This document shows, piece after piece, positions 1 to 11,255 of a stretch of 64,000 nucleotides of DNA. Positions within the stretch are counted from its first letter, which is position 1. Each line of letters begins with the position of its first letter. The DNA comes from an uncultured Clostridia bacterium. Lineage in GTDB: Bacteria; Bacillota; Clostridia; Oscillospirales; CAG-382. The notes beneath the pieces are model-generated. The model searched no databases. It worked only from the letters and a program-made list of their open reading frames with translations, and was not told the origin of the DNA. Where the stretch lies: assembly GCA_947630765.1 (NCBI GenBank), contig CANRIX010000002.1, forward strand, positions 39,387-103,386. The letters run 5' to 3'. Both the position numbers and the translations under genes were made by a program.

Positions 1-2
1 TC

Positions 3-122
3 CGCATGGAGGATTTCTCGGCGATGCCACGGGAGCGCCAACTCTTTTATATCGCCTCGGAAGTTTACGAGAATGAACACCCGTGCAGACTTGATACGAT
101 AAAAATCCGCAGAAAAGCGTGA
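3..122 (+). CDS. C-terminal fragment of a phage protein upstream of the tape measure (possibly tail assembly chaperone), truncated by window edge
   Basis: Open frame from position 3 to TGA 120-122 (..RMEDFSAMPRERQLFYIASEVYENEHPCRLDTIKIRRKA*); position before the tape measure gene. Confidence 0.45.
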   Translation, partial: RMEDFSAMPRERQLFYIASEVYENEHPCRLDTIKIRRKA

Positions 123-130
123 CGCTTTTT
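113..130 (+). terminator. Short hairpin AAAAGCG-TGA-CGCTTTT with T tract; loop is the stop codon of the upstream CDS
   Basis: 7-bp inverted repeat 113-119/123-129. Confidence 0.45.
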
Positions 131-141
131 GGGGCATGGCA

Positions 142-170
142 TTGACATTTTGGCGGGGGGGGGGTACAAT
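142..170 (+). promoter_or_regulatory. Sigma-A type promoter TTGACA-17-TACAAT with a G10 tract in the spacer
   Basis: TTGACA 142-147, G10 155-164, TACAAT 165-170. Confidence 0.7.
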
Positions 171-294
171 ATTTGCTGAGTATATTTATTCAAATTGCTG
201 TTCCGAGCTGGGGATTTATTCCCCAGTATGGGGCAAGCATTCACGAAAGGATAACGGCAGATATGAAGCGTATCAAGGGTGCTGGTGAAATTTA

Positions 295-1041
295 ATGATT
301 GAGTTGAAGCCAGAAGAAATACGACTATTGTCGAAAGTTGGAAATCATAGCGTAAATGAGTACGAGGGCAATTCAACGGTTGAACTGCTCGTGAATTACG
401 GACTGCTCACATATAGTGATAGCAGCTATGAAATAGGAAAACTTACGCTGCCAGAGATTAAAAAAATTGCGCTTGATTATGGGATAAGTAACAAGGGCAA
501 AAAAGCGGAAATCATTAGCCGAATAACATCTTGTGTGCCATCAGAGCAAATTAAGAAGTTAAAGCTAAACAAATACTATGTGGTGACTGAAAAGGGGCAG
601 AGCGTGATTGATAGCAACGCGCCGTTGCTGATGTGGTATAATGGGCTTCATCATGAATTTATAAAAGCCGAGGATATTGTTTGCGCACAAAAAACATGCC
701 TAAACAACACGGCGTATGGAGTTTTGCTTTATGCTTATAATTCGCGCCTTAGTAAGAATATAGAGAAGTTAGAACGGTTTTCTTTGCTTTTAGATGTTAA
801 GCGAATATATCAATGGATGCACGATTTTCAGAGCGTGAACAAAATTGCTTTGGAAATTGATGAGGTAGAAAAAGCGCTTGAAGATGAGCATAGAAGTCGT
901 GCAGCAAAGGCGCGTGCCGCACTCGGGCTTACAGAGGATGAAATACAAAAGATTAGAGAACAGGTAATGAAAGAGATGGACGAGGACTGGGAAAACGAAC
1001 TCGATGCCAAATATAGAAAGGCGTCGGAAAATAAAAAATAA
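295..1041 (+). CDS. SAP-domain-like protein, probable phage moron
   Basis: 248-aa ORF; LTLPEIKKIALDYGISNKGKKAEIISRI resembles a SAP motif; own promoter and terminator. Confidence 0.65.
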   Translation: MIELKPEEIRLLSKVGNHSVNEYEGNSTVELLVNYGLLTYSDSSYEIGKLTLPEIKKIALDYGISNKGKKAEIISRITSCVPSEQIKKLKLNKYYVVTEKGQSVIDSNAPLLMWYNGLHHEFIKAEDIVCAQKTCLNNTAYGVLLYAYNSRLSKNIEKLERFSLLLDVKRIYQWMHDFQSVNKIALEIDEVEKALEDEHRSRAAKARAALGLTEDEIQKIREQVMKEMDEDWENELDAKYRKASENKK

Positions 1042-1050
1042 ATATCGAAA

Positions 1051-1086
1051 GCGAGAGCTTCACATTTCGGTGTGAGGCTCTTTTTA
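1051..1086 (+). terminator. Intrinsic terminator after the SAP-like gene
   Basis: GAGCTTCACA-tttcgg-TGTGAGGCTC followed by TTTTT. Confidence 0.7.
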
Positions 1087-1117
1087 TATCCAAAAATCTT
1101 TGCAGGGAGGTGATACA

Positions 1118-4100
1118 GTGGCGAACCTAACAGCCGTATTTGAGCTTATCGACAGGATGAGCGATAAAATGGACGCTATTTCGAGCCGAGGCGAAGCGGC
1201 GGTCGGGAATTGGGAGCATATCGGAGAGAGTGCAGACCAAGCCTTTGACAAGGCAGCATCGGCGGCAGACGGCGTTGCATCCGCGATGGATAGTTATAAT
1301 AAGTCCGCTCAGGATGCGGCGGCACAGACGGATTTCTGGACAGATGCGGTAGGAAATTACGACAAATCGGCTCTTGAAGCTATTTATAGCACACAGGAGC
1401 TTGTCGATATGGGTATGAAGTCCGCAGACGCGCTCGAACACGAGGCTGATATTATGGCAGAGTGTGACCGAGCGGCGCAGGAATTGTCCAACGCGCTGGA
1501 TGCCTCCACTTCCGCGCAGGAAGAATTATCGTCGGCGATGGATGATGCGAACCGCGTTGCCGAGAAAATTGCTAATAACGACAAGGTTGCTGCTGAAACA
1601 AAGGAGGCGTTGCAGAAAGCGACGGAAGATGCCGCGCAAGCCTTTGAGGAATTGGAGCAGGCGCAAGCCGAAGCGCAGTCCGCTATGGACAACTACAATT
1701 CTGTTATGGAGAGCGGAACGGCGAGCCTTGATGAGATGGAGGATGCGGCGAGACAGGCGGCAGAAGCCTCCGAGAAGTTGGAAAAGGCGCAGGAGAACGC
1801 CACCGATGCGGCAGATGATTTGGCAGACGCCACCGAGGATGCCTCTAACGAAGCTAAAAAGGCTGGCAAAAAGGGAGAAGAAGCAGCAAAGACGTTGCAA
1901 AATGCACTGGCGGCGGCTGGCATTGTAAAAGCCCTTGAAGAAATTACAGGTGCATTTATGGATGCCGCAGACGCAGCAGCACAGGCTGAAACGGCGTTTG
2001 CAAAATTGCAGACCATCGCGGGAGCCGATTCTATGGGGATGCTGACGGACCAGATACGAGAGCTGTCGGCAGAAACGGGAATTGCCCAGGATGCCCTCGC
2101 AGATGTCGCGTATAACGCGATTTCCGCAGGCGCGGCGGTTGAAGATGCGGTCGGAACAGCGGGAGCGGCATCGAAGCTCGCGGCGGCTGGTTTTACTGAC
2201 ACGTCCTCCGCGCTGTCCGTCCTTTCCACGGCTATGAACAGTTATGGAGAAGCGGCAGGATCAGCGGAGGATATTTCAAACTCCCTGATTATGGTGCAGA
2301 ACCTTGGCGTTACGACCGTGGCTGAATTGTCCGCGAGTATGGGCAAGTCCATCAGTACGGCGGCAGCTTATAACGTGTCGCTCGGCAATTTGGAGAGCGC
2401 ATACGTATCGGTCACAAAGGCTGGTATTAACACGGCAGAGGCGACGACGTACATCTCTGGTATGCTTTCCGAACTTGGTAAAGAGGGGTCTACCGTAGCC
2501 ACTATTTTGCAGGAAGAAACGGGGCAGTCGTTCGGTCAGTTGATGAGTTCGGGCTATTCCCTCGCGGATGTATTGCAAATCATCTATGATGCGGCTGGGA
2601 ATGATGCCGAGGCGATGATGAACCTTTGGGGAAGTCAGACGGCTGGCGTTGCATCGGCGGCGATTGTCAATCAGGGATTGGAGCAGTTCAACACGAACCT
2701 TGTGGCGATTGAGCAGAGCGCGGGAGCTACCGAAAGCGCGTACTCCGTTATGGCGAATACCACTCAACACGCGCAGGAGAAGATGCAGAACAGTGCCGAG
2801 AACCTTAAAATCGCCGTGGGTGATATTCTCAATCCGACCCTTAAATCCCTGTATAATACTGGAACAGAGGCATTTCGGTGGGCTACTGATTTTGCTGAGA
2901 AACATCCGAAAGTAGTAAAAGCGGTTACGGCTATTACGGTGGTAATTGGCGTATTTGCAGCTGGAGTGGCGATAGCAGCGGCGGCAACCGCAGCGTGGAA
3001 CGCTATTTTGGCGGTAAATCCCGTCGTTTTGATTGTGACAGGAGTAGCGGCATTAACGGCTGGAATTGTTGCTTTAACAGCTGTGATGATGCAGAACGAA
3101 GATGAGTACAGTTCTTGGACGAGAACGACCCAGCAGCAGTATGATGCCCTGCAAGACCTGAACGCAGAATATGACGAGGCTGTGAATAAGTACGGCGAAA
3201 CGTCCGAAGAAGCGTTGAGACTGCAAAATCAGATTGACGACCTGAATGCGGAGTTTGAAGCATCGAAGCAGACTGTGGAAGAATTCGTCGCCGAGACAGA
3301 TGCGATGATACAGAGCCATAACGAGCTTGTTTCCTCCTACGAGGATGGAATGAGTTCTATCCACGACGAAGAACTTGGAACGCTCGCCCTCATCCAGCGG
3401 TTGGGAGATTTGGCAACAAGCACAGACCAGACCGAAACAGCCCAGATGAAGATGCAGACCATCATCGACCAGCTTAATGAGAAATTCCCAGAGCTTGGGC
3501 TGAATATCGACAACGTGACCGAAAGCACCGACCAGATGATTGCCGTGTTGAAGCGGTCGGCAGAGGAACAGGCGAAGCAGGAAGAGTACGAGGAAAGCTA
3601 CCAAACGTGGGTAGACCTTATCAAAGAACAAGCTGTCTTGGAGGACCAGCTCGCTGATGCAGAGGCAAATCTTAATGCTGAGCGTGAAAAACGCGGAATG
3701 TATCTCGATGAGCTGACAGGCGAGTGGATGAATAACGTCTACACAGAGGACAGCCTGTGGGCATCGTGGTTTACAGACCTTGACGATTACGGCGATGCAG
3801 TGGATGAGGTTTCGGCAGCACTTGAAGAAAATAAGAGGCTGCAAGCCGAATGCGAAAAGACGATGCAGGAATATGCCGACAGTGTAAATGGAGTTACTGG
3901 CGATACCGTCAGTTACGAAGAAGCGGTAAGTTTGGCAGTCAGGTCCGTCCAAACAGATATGGACGACCTTAAAAAAGCCTATGACGAGGCGTTCGAGGCA
4001 GCGAGGAATTCCATTTCAAGTACAGTCGGACTGTTCAACGATATGAGTATGTCGGGGCTGGAAAACAACGTCAGAGGCAGTTTCGGTGTATTTGATGAGC

Positions 4101-5434
4101 TGGAAGTTAAAGCTGAACATTCCGCAGGAAAGCTCGTCGATATATTGGAGGGGCAGACGAAGCAGCTCACGGAGTACGCGGACAACCTGAAATCGGCTGG
4201 AACCTACGGACTGGATGAGGGGCTGCTCGATATGTTGAGCGACGGCAGCACCGACAGCATGGCGAATATCTCCACCATAATTGCGGAAATTGAGAGACTG
4301 GGCGGCACGACTGACGCGGCTCGTCAGTATGTGGATGAATTGAACGGGGCGTTTGCAGATAGTCAGGCGGCGCAGGATTATTTCACACAGGCGCAGACGA
4401 CAGCCGACGACCTTATGGCATCGTTGCAGTCGCAGAATGATTTCATCACGCAGTATGTGGATAATATCCAGCGGGCAAATGAAATCGGGCTGAATGAGAA
4501 TTTGCTTGCATCCCTTAGTGACGGCAGCGAGGAAAGCGCGGCACAGCTTCAAGCGATTATCGACAAAGTGGACGAGCTGGGCGGCACGTCGCAGGCGGCA
4601 AAGGATTACGTTGCTGAGATGAACGCGGCGTTCGAGGATGTGGAGAGCGCAAAAGACACGTTCGCAAATACCGTCGCAGAGATGGAAACGGATTTCGATG
4701 AAAGGATGACCGACATCGAAAAACGTATGGAAGATGCAATCGAAAATATGACGATGGAGGATGATGCGAAAGCAGCAGCACAGGCGACGGTAGCGGCGTA
4801 TGCAGCGGGAATAAGGAGCGGTATCAGGGATGCCGAGAGTGCAGCACAGGCTGTCGCAAATGCGGCGGCAAATGCACTCTCGACTGCGCATAGCGTAGGC
4901 TCTACCACTCGTTCCGCACTTCCTGTCGAGGCAGACGCAAGTGGCACGACGGACGCAGCCGATGTATTCATTGCTGGCGAGAATGGTCCTGAACTTATTA
5001 TCGGAGCTGGCGGCAGCACTGTGTTCCCGCATGAAGAAACGGAACGGATTATTGATGCCGTTTCTGGCGATGCCATGTATAAAGACGCAGGAGCCATGAC
5101 GGTTATGTTCTCCCCGCTTCTTGGTATGTGGGGGAATGATGGCAGCGTTACGACGAGCGAGGCTGTCACGAGTGACGGCAGCGAGGACAACAGCGGCATA
5201 TTCTTCCCCGTTCCGCAGCCTGATGGTGGAGGCGGCGACAGAGATGGAGGCGACGGCGATAATACGAGAAAGGTCCTGCTCGAAATTGCAGGAAAGGGCA
5301 ATATCGAATTGAGGGGCGGTAAAGTGGACGATGAGACGATGCTGCAATTCCTGTATGAGTATTTGAAGCCCGTTCTTTCCGAGATACTGACACAAGAAAT
5401 CTACGAGGAGGGCGACGGCAGCTATGAATACTAA
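1118..5434 (+). CDS. Phage tail tape measure protein
   Basis: ~1438-aa coiled-coil Ala/Gln-rich protein with central hydrophobic segment; GTG start at 1118 after AGGGAGGTG. Confidence 0.85.
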   Translation: MANLTAVFELIDRMSDKMDAISSRGEAAVGNWEHIGESADQAFDKAASAADGVASAMDSYNKSAQDAAAQTDFWTDAVGNYDKSALEAIYSTQELVDMGMKSADALEHEADIMAECDRAAQELSNALDASTSAQEELSSAMDDANRVAEKIANNDKVAAETKEALQKATEDAAQAFEELEQAQAEAQSAMDNYNSVMESGTASLDEMEDAARQAAEASEKLEKAQENATDAADDLADATEDASNEAKKAGKKGEEAAKTLQNALAAAGIVKALEEITGAFMDAADAAAQAETAFAKLQTIAGADSMGMLTDQIRELSAETGIAQDALADVAYNAISAGAAVEDAVGTAGAASKLAAAGFTDTSSALSVLSTAMNSYGEAAGSAEDISNSLIMVQNLGVTTVAELSASMGKSISTAAAYNVSLGNLESAYVSVTKAGINTAEATTYISGMLSELGKEGSTVATILQEETGQSFGQLMSSGYSLADVLQIIYDAAGNDAEAMMNLWGSQTAGVASAAIVNQGLEQFNTNLVAIEQSAGATESAYSVMANTTQHAQEKMQNSAENLKIAVGDILNPTLKSLYNTGTEAFRWATDFAEKHPKVVKAVTAITVVIGVFAAGVAIAAAATAAWNAILAVNPVVLIVTGVAALTAGIVALTAVMMQNEDEYSSWTRTTQQQYDALQDLNAEYDEAVNKYGETSEEALRLQNQIDDLNAEFEASKQTVEEFVAETDAMIQSHNELVSSYEDGMSSIHDEELGTLALIQRLGDLATSTDQTETAQMKMQTIIDQLNEKFPELGLNIDNVTESTDQMIAVLKRSAEEQAKQEEYEESYQTWVDLIKEQAVLEDQLADAEANLNAEREKRGMYLDELTGEWMNNVYTEDSLWASWFTDLDDYGDAVDEVSAALEENKRLQAECEKTMQEYADSVNGVTGDTVSYEEAVSLAVRSVQTDMDDLKKAYDEAFEAARNSISSTVGLFNDMSMSGLENNVRGSFGVFDELEVKAEHSAGKLVDILEGQTKQLTEYADNLKSAGTYGLDEGLLDMLSDGSTDSMANISTIIAEIERLGGTTDAARQYVDELNGAFADSQAAQDYFTQAQTTADDLMASLQSQNDFITQYVDNIQRANEIGLNENLLASLSDGSEESAAQLQAIIDKVDELGGTSQAAKDYVAEMNAAFEDVESAKDTFANTVAEMETDFDERMTDIEKRMEDAIENMTMEDDAKAAAQATVAAYAAGIRSGIRDAESAAQAVANAAANALSTAHSVGSTTRSALPVEADASGTTDAADVFIAGENGPELIIGAGGSTVFPHEETERIIDAVSGDAMYKDAGAMTVMFSPLLGMWGNDGSVTTSEAVTSDGSEDNSGIFFPVPQPDGGGGDRDGGDGDNTRKVLLEIAGKGNIELRGGKVDDETMLQFLYEYLKPVLSEILTQEIYEEGDGSYEY

Positions 5435-6077
5435 ATATCAGATGTGGATTACGTACAACGCGGAGGCTGAAAAGCTCCGCATCCCCGTGCTGCCCGAAAA
5501 GATTACGGTCAGTATTGGGAGCAACAACAGCAGCGTTGATTTGGTAGGCTTGGGCGAGGTTGTTATTAAGCAGGCTCGCCCCGCCTTTCAATTCTCGTTT
5601 GACAGCTTTTTCCCCAGCACGACGTTCCCAGGCGTGACAGTTGGATTGTCCGACCCGAAGCAGTGCGTGAATATGCTGAAAAAATGGCAGGAGGGCGACA
5701 AGCCCGTTCACTTGATTTGCACGGATGTCGGGATTGATGTCTATTGCACGATTGAGAGCTTCACGTATTACGAGCAGGGCGGCGACGTGGGGACGATGTA
5801 TTACAGTTTGAGCCTGAAAGAATATCGGGAAGTGACAGTAAAAAAGGTCAAAATCGAGGAAAAGAAAGCGACCGTCCCGCAGACCGAAACGAGGGTAGAC
5901 AATACGGTTACGCCGAAAACCTATACCGTCCAAAAAGGCGATTGCCTGTGGAATATCGCAAGGAAGTTTTACGGGAACGGGTCCAAGTATACGCTCATCT
6001 ATAATGCGAACAGGGATAAAATCAAGAACGCCAACCTGATATATGCGGGGCAAGTATTGACAATTCCTGATGCGTAG
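5424..6077 (+). CDS. LysM-domain baseplate/tail protein (XkdP-like)
   Basis: C-terminal Lys[50 protein letters not shown]. Confidence 0.8.
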   Translation: MNTKYQMWITYNAEAEKLRIPVLPEKITVSIGSNNSSVDLVGLGEVVIKQARPAFQFSFDSFFPSTTFPGVTVGLSDPKQCVNMLKKWQEGDKPVHLICTDVGIDVYCTIESFTYYEQGGDVGTMYYSLSLKEYREVTVKKVKIEEKKATVPQTETRVDNTVTPKTYTVQKGDCLWNIARKFYGNGSKYTLIYNANRDKIKNANLIYAGQVLTIPDA

Positions 6078-6088
6078 GAGGTGAGAAC

Positions 6089-7324
6089 ATGGGCAAAGGA
6101 ATAAGCCTGCTCGTGATGAAGTCGGGAGCATCCAGCGGCACGGATATTTCAGGGCTGGTGGAGACGATAACGTGGAGCGGGCGGCGAGGTAGTCCGACGA
6201 GGACACTTCAAGTCTCACTGATTGATGATGACGGATATAAACACGCGCGGAGCGGCGTGGATATTGAAAGCGGTTATCAGTGCATATTCTCGTATGATGG
6301 CGCGGAATTGTTTCGGGGGATATTCCTACGGCAGAGCCAAAGCCACACAAAGACGATGGAGTTCAAGGCATACGACCTCGGAATATATCTGTCGAATAAT
6401 AAGGACACTTTCGTATATGAGAATAAGACGGCGACGGATGTATTCAAAGACGTGTGCAGCCGTTTTGGTATTCCGGTAGGAGGCGCGGCGAGTACAAGCT
6501 ATACGATACCTGACCTGACGAAGAAAAAAACGACTGGATGGGATGCCATAGCGGATGCCCTTAGTTTGGATTATGAGAACACGGGAACAAAGCATTATGT
6601 GTTCTCGGATAAAGGGCAACTCTATTTGAAAAAGAGGCTCGAAAACGTCCTACAATGGGTGTTGGATGTTGATACGAACATCACGAGCTATAAGTATTCC
6701 AAGAGCATAGAGAACCTGAAAACGCGGATAAAATTGCTGTCGAAAGAGGGTACTGTGCTGGCGCAGGAGCAGGACACAGCCCTCGAAAAACTATACGGCA
6801 TTTTTCAGGATGTGGACACGCCCGACGAGAGCCTTTCCAACGCGCAGATAAAATCCCTTGCAAAGAGCTTGCTCTCGGAAAAGAAAACGCCAGAGCGGAA
6901 CCTTATCCTGAATAATGTGCTGGGCGTGACGGATGTGATTTCTGGGGTAGGGGTATTCATAAAAATCCCGCACCTCGGATTGAACAAGACGTTTTATGTG
7001 GACAGTGACAGCCACACGTTCAAAGGGAATTTGCACACGATGTCGTTGGAGCTTAACTTGATTTCGGAGGCAAGCCCGCCCGAAGAACCGAAGCAGGAAG
7101 ATGAGGCGAAAAAGGATTACAAGGTCGGCGACGTGGTGCAATTCCACGGAGGAAAGCATTACGTTGCGAGTACGGCGAGCAGCCCAGCAAGCACAAATCT
7201 CGGCGCAGGACCAGCGAAGATTACCCTGACAAACAAGGGGTCCGCTCATCCGTGGCATCTCGTCACGGAGGACTGGGGGAAAACACACGTCTGGGGCTGG
7301 GTCGATGATGGGTCATTCAGTTAG
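6089..7324 (+). CDS. Phage tail hub / late control D-like protein (XkdQ-like)
   Basis: Size, gene order and sequence style; C-terminal SH3-like extension. Confidence 0.7.
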   Translation: MGKGISLLVMKSGASSGTDISGLVETITWSGRRGSPTRTLQVSLIDDDGYKHARSGVDIESGYQCIFSYDGAELFRGIFLRQSQSHTKTMEFKAYDLGIYLSNNKDTFVYENKTATDVFKDVCSRFGIPVGGAASTSYTIPDLTKKKTTGWDAIADALSLDYENTGTKHYVFSDKGQLYLKKRLENVLQWVLDVDTNITSYKYSKSIENLKTRIKLLSKEGTVLAQEQDTALEKLYGIFQDVDTPDESLSNAQIKSLAKSLLSEKKTPERNLILNNVLGVTDVISGVGVFIKIPHLGLNKTFYVDSDSHTFKGNLHTMSLELNLISEASPPEEPKQEDEAKKDYKVGDVVQFHGGKHYVASTASSPASTNLGAGPAKITLTNKGSAHPWHLVTEDWGKTHVWGWVDDGSFS

Positions 7325-7335
7325 GAGGTGGAGCG

Positions 7336-7752
7336 ATGGCAACAGAACAAAGCAAAAGCCTGAAAAACATCTTTCAGGGAATGGTGCGGGGATATGCGGA
7401 ATTGATGCAAGGAACGGTCATTTCCGTAAGCCCGCTCAAAATTCAGATGGCGAACGATGAAAAGCTGATTATCAACGAGAGGATAACAGTCGTTCCGCGC
7501 CATTTGAGTGATTACAAGACAAAGGCGACCTATACGGTAGGTGAGGGCGTACTGGATAGCGAAACATTTGAGGATGGAGAGCACGGCGGGCATATCAGCG
7601 GGAACGGGGCGCACGTAAACAAGCTGCGGACGTTCACACTGACGAAAGGCACGATAACAGTTTTCAACGCCTTAAAGGTTGGAGAAATCGTCTATGTGCT
7701 GTCGCTGAATGACGGCAAACTATATTATGTCCTCGATAGGGTGGTGGAATAA
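7336..7752 (+). CDS. DUF2577-like phage baseplate protein
   Basis: Gene order; spike-like composition. Confidence 0.6.
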   Translation: MATEQSKSLKNIFQGMVRGYAELMQGTVISVSPLKIQMANDEKLIINERITVVPRHLSDYKTKATYTVGEGVLDSETFEDGEHGGHISGNGAHVNKLRTFTLTKGTITVFNALKVGEIVYVLSLNDGKLYYVLDRVVE

Positions 7753-8162
7753 TGCCAGAGAGTGTATACATCCCCATCGGGATAAATGAGATTTCAGAAG
7801 CGGAAGAACAGCCGAGCAGGACATATAAGCTCGACCTTGATGCTGGGCGTATTCTTGGTTTTGTAGACGGGCAGGAGGCGGTACGGCAAGCGATAAGGAA
7901 AGCCTTAATCACCCCGCGCTGGAAATGCCTGATATACGATAATCAGTACGGCAGCGAGATTGAGGATGCTGTTACTGTGAACGATGCGACACGGGAATAT
8001 GTGCGGTCGGTAGTCCCTGGCTTTGTGAGGGATTGTTTGAAGCCTGACAGCCGCATACTTTCCGTGTCAAATTTTACGTTCGAGTTTCGTGACGACGGGG
8101 CATATATAGGCTTCGATGCGGACACGATTTTCGGAAAAATAAGTATCGGGGAGGTGATATAA
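7752..8162 (+). CDS. DUF2634-like (XkdS, gp25-like) baseplate protein
   Basis: GQEAVRQAIRKALITPRWKCLIYDNQYGSEI motif. Confidence 0.7.
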   Translation: MPESVYIPIGINEISEAEEQPSRTYKLDLDAGRILGFVDGQEAVRQAIRKALITPRWKCLIYDNQYGSEIEDAVTVNDATREYVRSVVPGFVRDCLKPDSRILSVSNFTFEFRDDGAYIGFDADTIFGKISIGEVI

Positions 8163-8163
8163 C

Positions 8164-9282
8164 GTGTTTGAGGCTTATACGTTTGAGGCATTACTGGACG
8201 ATGTGCTGCGGAACGCCCCAGAGGGGATAGACACACGGCAGGGCAGCATTTTCTATGATGCTGTGTCGGGAATTATCCTACAAATCGCAAGGATGTATAC
8301 GGACCTTGAAAGAGTGTTCCAGCTTGTTTTCGTAACATCGGCAGAGGGCGAATATCTGGATATGAAAGCAAGCGAATACGGGATGAAGCGGCTGAATGCG
8401 ACATCGGCAAAATACAGGCTCGTGTATGAGGGAGCAACGCCGTCAATCGGAGCAAGGTTTTTCCACAATGACACGGGACTGTATTTCAGGGTAGGAAGTG
8501 ACGACGGCGTATTATTCCTTGAATCGGAGCAGGTTGGCACGGTGGGCAACAATATTCCTGTTGGAGCGTTGGCTGTGCCAGTGAATACCATTCAGGGGCT
8601 TTTATCGTCCACGTTTGGCGAAGTGTATGAGTACGGGTCTGACGAGGAATCGGATGCAGACCTCCGAACGAGAGTGCAGGAAAAGATTGCAGGACCAGCC
8701 GAGAACGGCAACAAGCAGCATTACAAGACGTGGTGTGAAAGCGTTGACGGTGTAGGTCTTGCGAGAATAACACCGCTCTGGAACGGCCCGAACACGGTGA
8801 AAGCGGTGCTGATAAGTCCGCTCGGATTGCCGTGCAGCGAGAACATCGTCGAGAACGTCCAAAACTATGTTGACCCGTCCACGAAAGGGATTACGGTCGA
8901 TATTAAGGGCAAGACATACCCTGTCGGCGACGGGCTGGGAGAGGGCGTTGCAAATCTTGGCGCCCATTTCACAGCCACGGCAGCGGACAGCGTAAATGTT
9001 GCCGTGAGGTTTAAGGCCGTGATAGCAGAGGGACGGTCGGAAGATGATGTACGACAGGAAGTCACGGAGGCGTTGACGGAGTATTTCAAACAGCTTGTTA
9101 TGGAAACGGCAAGCGCATCGGATATTGTCGTGCGTATCACGGCAGTCGGCGCGATGATTTCAGGAGCGGAGAGCGTCGTCGATTATAGCAACCTTACGCT
9201 GAATGGAGGAACGTCGAATATATACCCAGGCGAGGACGGCGTTCCCGTTGTGTCGGAGGTGACCGTCGATGTCGATATTTAA
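8164..9282 (+). CDS. Baseplate J family protein (XkdT-like)
   Basis: GIDTRQGSIFYDAVSG, SDEESDADLRTRVQEKIAGPAENGNKQHYKTW. Confidence 0.85.
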   Translation: MFEAYTFEALLDDVLRNAPEGIDTRQGSIFYDAVSGIILQIARMYTDLERVFQLVFVTSAEGEYLDMKASEYGMKRLNATSAKYRLVYEGATPSIGARFFHNDTGLYFRVGSDDGVLFLESEQVGTVGNNIPVGALAVPVNTIQGLLSSTFGEVYEYGSDEESDADLRTRVQEKIAGPAENGNKQHYKTWCESVDGVGLARITPLWNGPNTVKAVLISPLGLPCSENIVENVQNYVDPSTKGITVDIKGKTYPVGDGLGEGVANLGAHFTATAADSVNVAVRFKAVIAEGRSEDDVRQEVTEALTEYFKQLVMETASASDIVVRITAVGAMISGAESVVDYSNLTLNGGTSNIYPGEDGVPVVSEVTVDVDI

Positions 9283-10387
9283 TCCCTACTGGAAGTGTAA
9301 CTACGACGAGCTGATAACGTATTATCCCCGCTATTACAGGGATGTGCTGGAAATGGATGCAATTCTTCACGCGGAGGGTCGCCTTGCGGATGGATTACAG
9401 AACGGCATTGACCTAATCCTGATGAATAACTTCATTGACGGAGCGGACGAGGACACAATCGGAAAGTTTGAGCAGTTTCTTGGGCTGTCGTTGCTTAAAA
9501 GGCGTTCTGTGGAGGAACGACGGCGGCTTGTAAAGAGCTTTTTCGCTGGTATGGGAAAAGTATCAGCCACAAGAATTGCCGAGACTATACGGGCGTACAC
9601 GGGCGCAGAAACGACGTGTGATTTCTACCCGTTTGACGAGGCAAGAAACAACCGCCTCGATATAATGTTCCAGCGTGGGAATGAAGAAACGATATACGTC
9701 AGCGATATATATACCTTGCTGGAAAGGATGCTGCCCGCGCACATCGAGTGGCGGGCGATGATTGTGTATCGTTTCGGCATCGGGGTAGGATGTCGCAGAG
9801 AGCATTACAAATATCTGTATGAGTTCTGCGGAACGAAGCCGTATTCTGTCCTTATCGCGGACGTGAATGGAGTTACGACGGTCGTTGAAACACACATCAC
9901 TGGCGTAAAAGCTGATTATAAGCACAGCGCACAGGATGGAGTTATGCAGCGTTCGGGGCAGCATCCGAATACTGCGCTCCTTGCGGGAGTGAGAACAGCC
10001 GATACAGTGGTGGAGGTTGGCATCACGAACGACGTGGAGACGTACAAATTCAGCGGCTACGGCGAGGCTGGAAAGCACCCGAACACGACAACCTTTGCCG
10101 AGGTGATAGGCGCTGACGTGGGCATCGGTGCAGAGAACGAAAATGCGCTCATAATGTATAAGCGCACGGGTGTTGAGCCTGACACCGCCACAATCGCCCA
10201 CGAAAGCGAAATCGCGGTCGGGGTAGGAGAAAATTCTGAACACACAGTTATGGACTACAAGAGCAGCGGCGTAATCCCTGACACCGCCACCCTTGCCCAT
10301 AATGATGAGATTAACGCCGCAGTCGAGGTGAAGTCCTCCGATTACGGCGTTAATTATATTCCGTGTGGTACAACTTTCACAAGATAG
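9269..10387 (+). CDS. YmfQ/DUF2313-like tail protein with C-terminal repeats
   Basis: N-terminal tail-protein signature followed by five ~33-aa repeats. Confidence 0.65.
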   Translation: MSIFNPYWKCNYDELITYYPRYYRDVLEMDAILHAEGRLADGLQNGIDLILMNNFIDGADEDTIGKFEQFLGLSLLKRRSVEERRRLVKSFFAGMGKVSATRIAETIRAYTGAETTCDFYPFDEARNNRLDIMFQRGNEETIYVSDIYTLLERMLPAHIEWRAMIVYRFGIGVGCRREHYKYLYEFCGTKPYSVLIADVNGVTTVVETHITGVKADYKHSAQDGVMQRSGQHPNTALLAGVRTADTVVEVGITNDVETYKFSGYGEAGKHPNTTTFAEVIGADVGIGAENENALIMYKRTGVEPDTATIAHESEIAVGVGENSEHTVMDYKSSGVIPDTATLAHNDEINAAVEVKSSDYGVNYIPCGTTFTR

Positions 10388-10399
10388 GAGGTAACGGCG

Positions 10400-10705
10400 A
10401 TGGCATTTTGGACGGAAACTTTTCTGAATAAGATGCGGGAGGACTGGCTGCGGCGTATCGTAAAAATCCAGTATTATGCTGGCGGCACGTGGTATGATGC
10501 TCAAATCACGAGCAAGACCATCGAGGGCGACACGTTAAAGATTTTGAGCCAGACCACCGACAGCAGGGCGTTGACCGTCACGAGCGTAAGGCTTATTGAC
10601 ATGGGCGGCGACGTGGCGGGGCAGATTTCAGAAAACATCACGAAACTGGCAACGCAGGGCGTAATTACCCTTTGGGAATTTCCGCTCTATGAGATTGCAA
10701 CTTAA
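10400..10705 (+). CDS. Small phage tail-region protein
   Basis: ORF with RBS, in tail-fibre operon. Confidence 0.6.
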   Translation: MAFWTETFLNKMREDWLRRIVKIQYYAGGTWYDAQITSKTIEGDTLKILSQTTDSRALTVTSVRLIDMGGDVAGQISENITKLATQGVITLWEFPLYEIAT

Positions 10706-10730
10706 AAACGAAAAGAGGTGAGAAACAGCT

Positions 10731-11255
10731 ATGTACAAAAATTTGCTTTGGCTTGACCATGCCGTAACTCCTGACCGCACCTTTAAGATGACGAACAACT
10801 CTGACGGTACGGTGACGCTGACACCCGCAGGGAGGGTCATTCAGCAGGGTACGAATATGAGTGCCGCAAATTTCAACAACATCGAGATGGGCGTCTCGGA
10901 TGTTGACCTTGCGGGGCATCTGCTCGTGCTTATTGTCCGCGACCTGTGCAGGAGAACGGGCGTGACCGAGGACGACTTTGTGAGCGTTCTGAATGAGGTG
11001 ACGGCAGAAGAAAAGAGCATCACGCTGAAAAATACGGCGAAATACCCGTTTAACAACAGCGTACAGAGTGTGAGCCTGACGAAGAACAGAGCCACGAAGA
11101 ATTACACGGTCGAAGCGGAAGTCGTTTCCAAGAACGGAAACGTCGGGGAAATCGTCATCACTGACAAGGCCCTGAACGGTTTCAAGGTGGAACACACTGG
11201 CAGCGCGACCGAGGTAAAAATCAACCTGAAAATTAGAGGAGGTATAATCGCATGA
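10731..11255 (+). CDS. Phage tail/collar structural protein
   Basis: ORF with AGAGGTG RBS, tail-fibre operon. Confidence 0.6.
   Translation: MYKNLLWLDHAVTPDRTFKMTNNSDGTVTLTPAGRVIQQGTNMSAANFNNIEMGVSDVDLAGHLLVLIVRDLCRRTGVTEDDFVSVLNEVTAEEKSITLKNTAKYPFNNSVQSVSLTKNRATKNYTVEAEVVSKNGNVGEIVITDKALNGFKVEHTGSATEVKINLKIRGGIIA

Noticed and set aside
1464-1928. 154-aa Arg-rich ORF inside the tape measure gene
   Set aside because: Alternate frame of a repetitive coding sequence; no RBS and highly biased composition
4016-5395. 459-aa minus-strand ORF
   Set aside because: Antisense shadow of the tape measure; low-quality translation
5166-6350. 394-aa minus-strand ORF
   Set aside because: Antisense shadow spanning three sense phage genes
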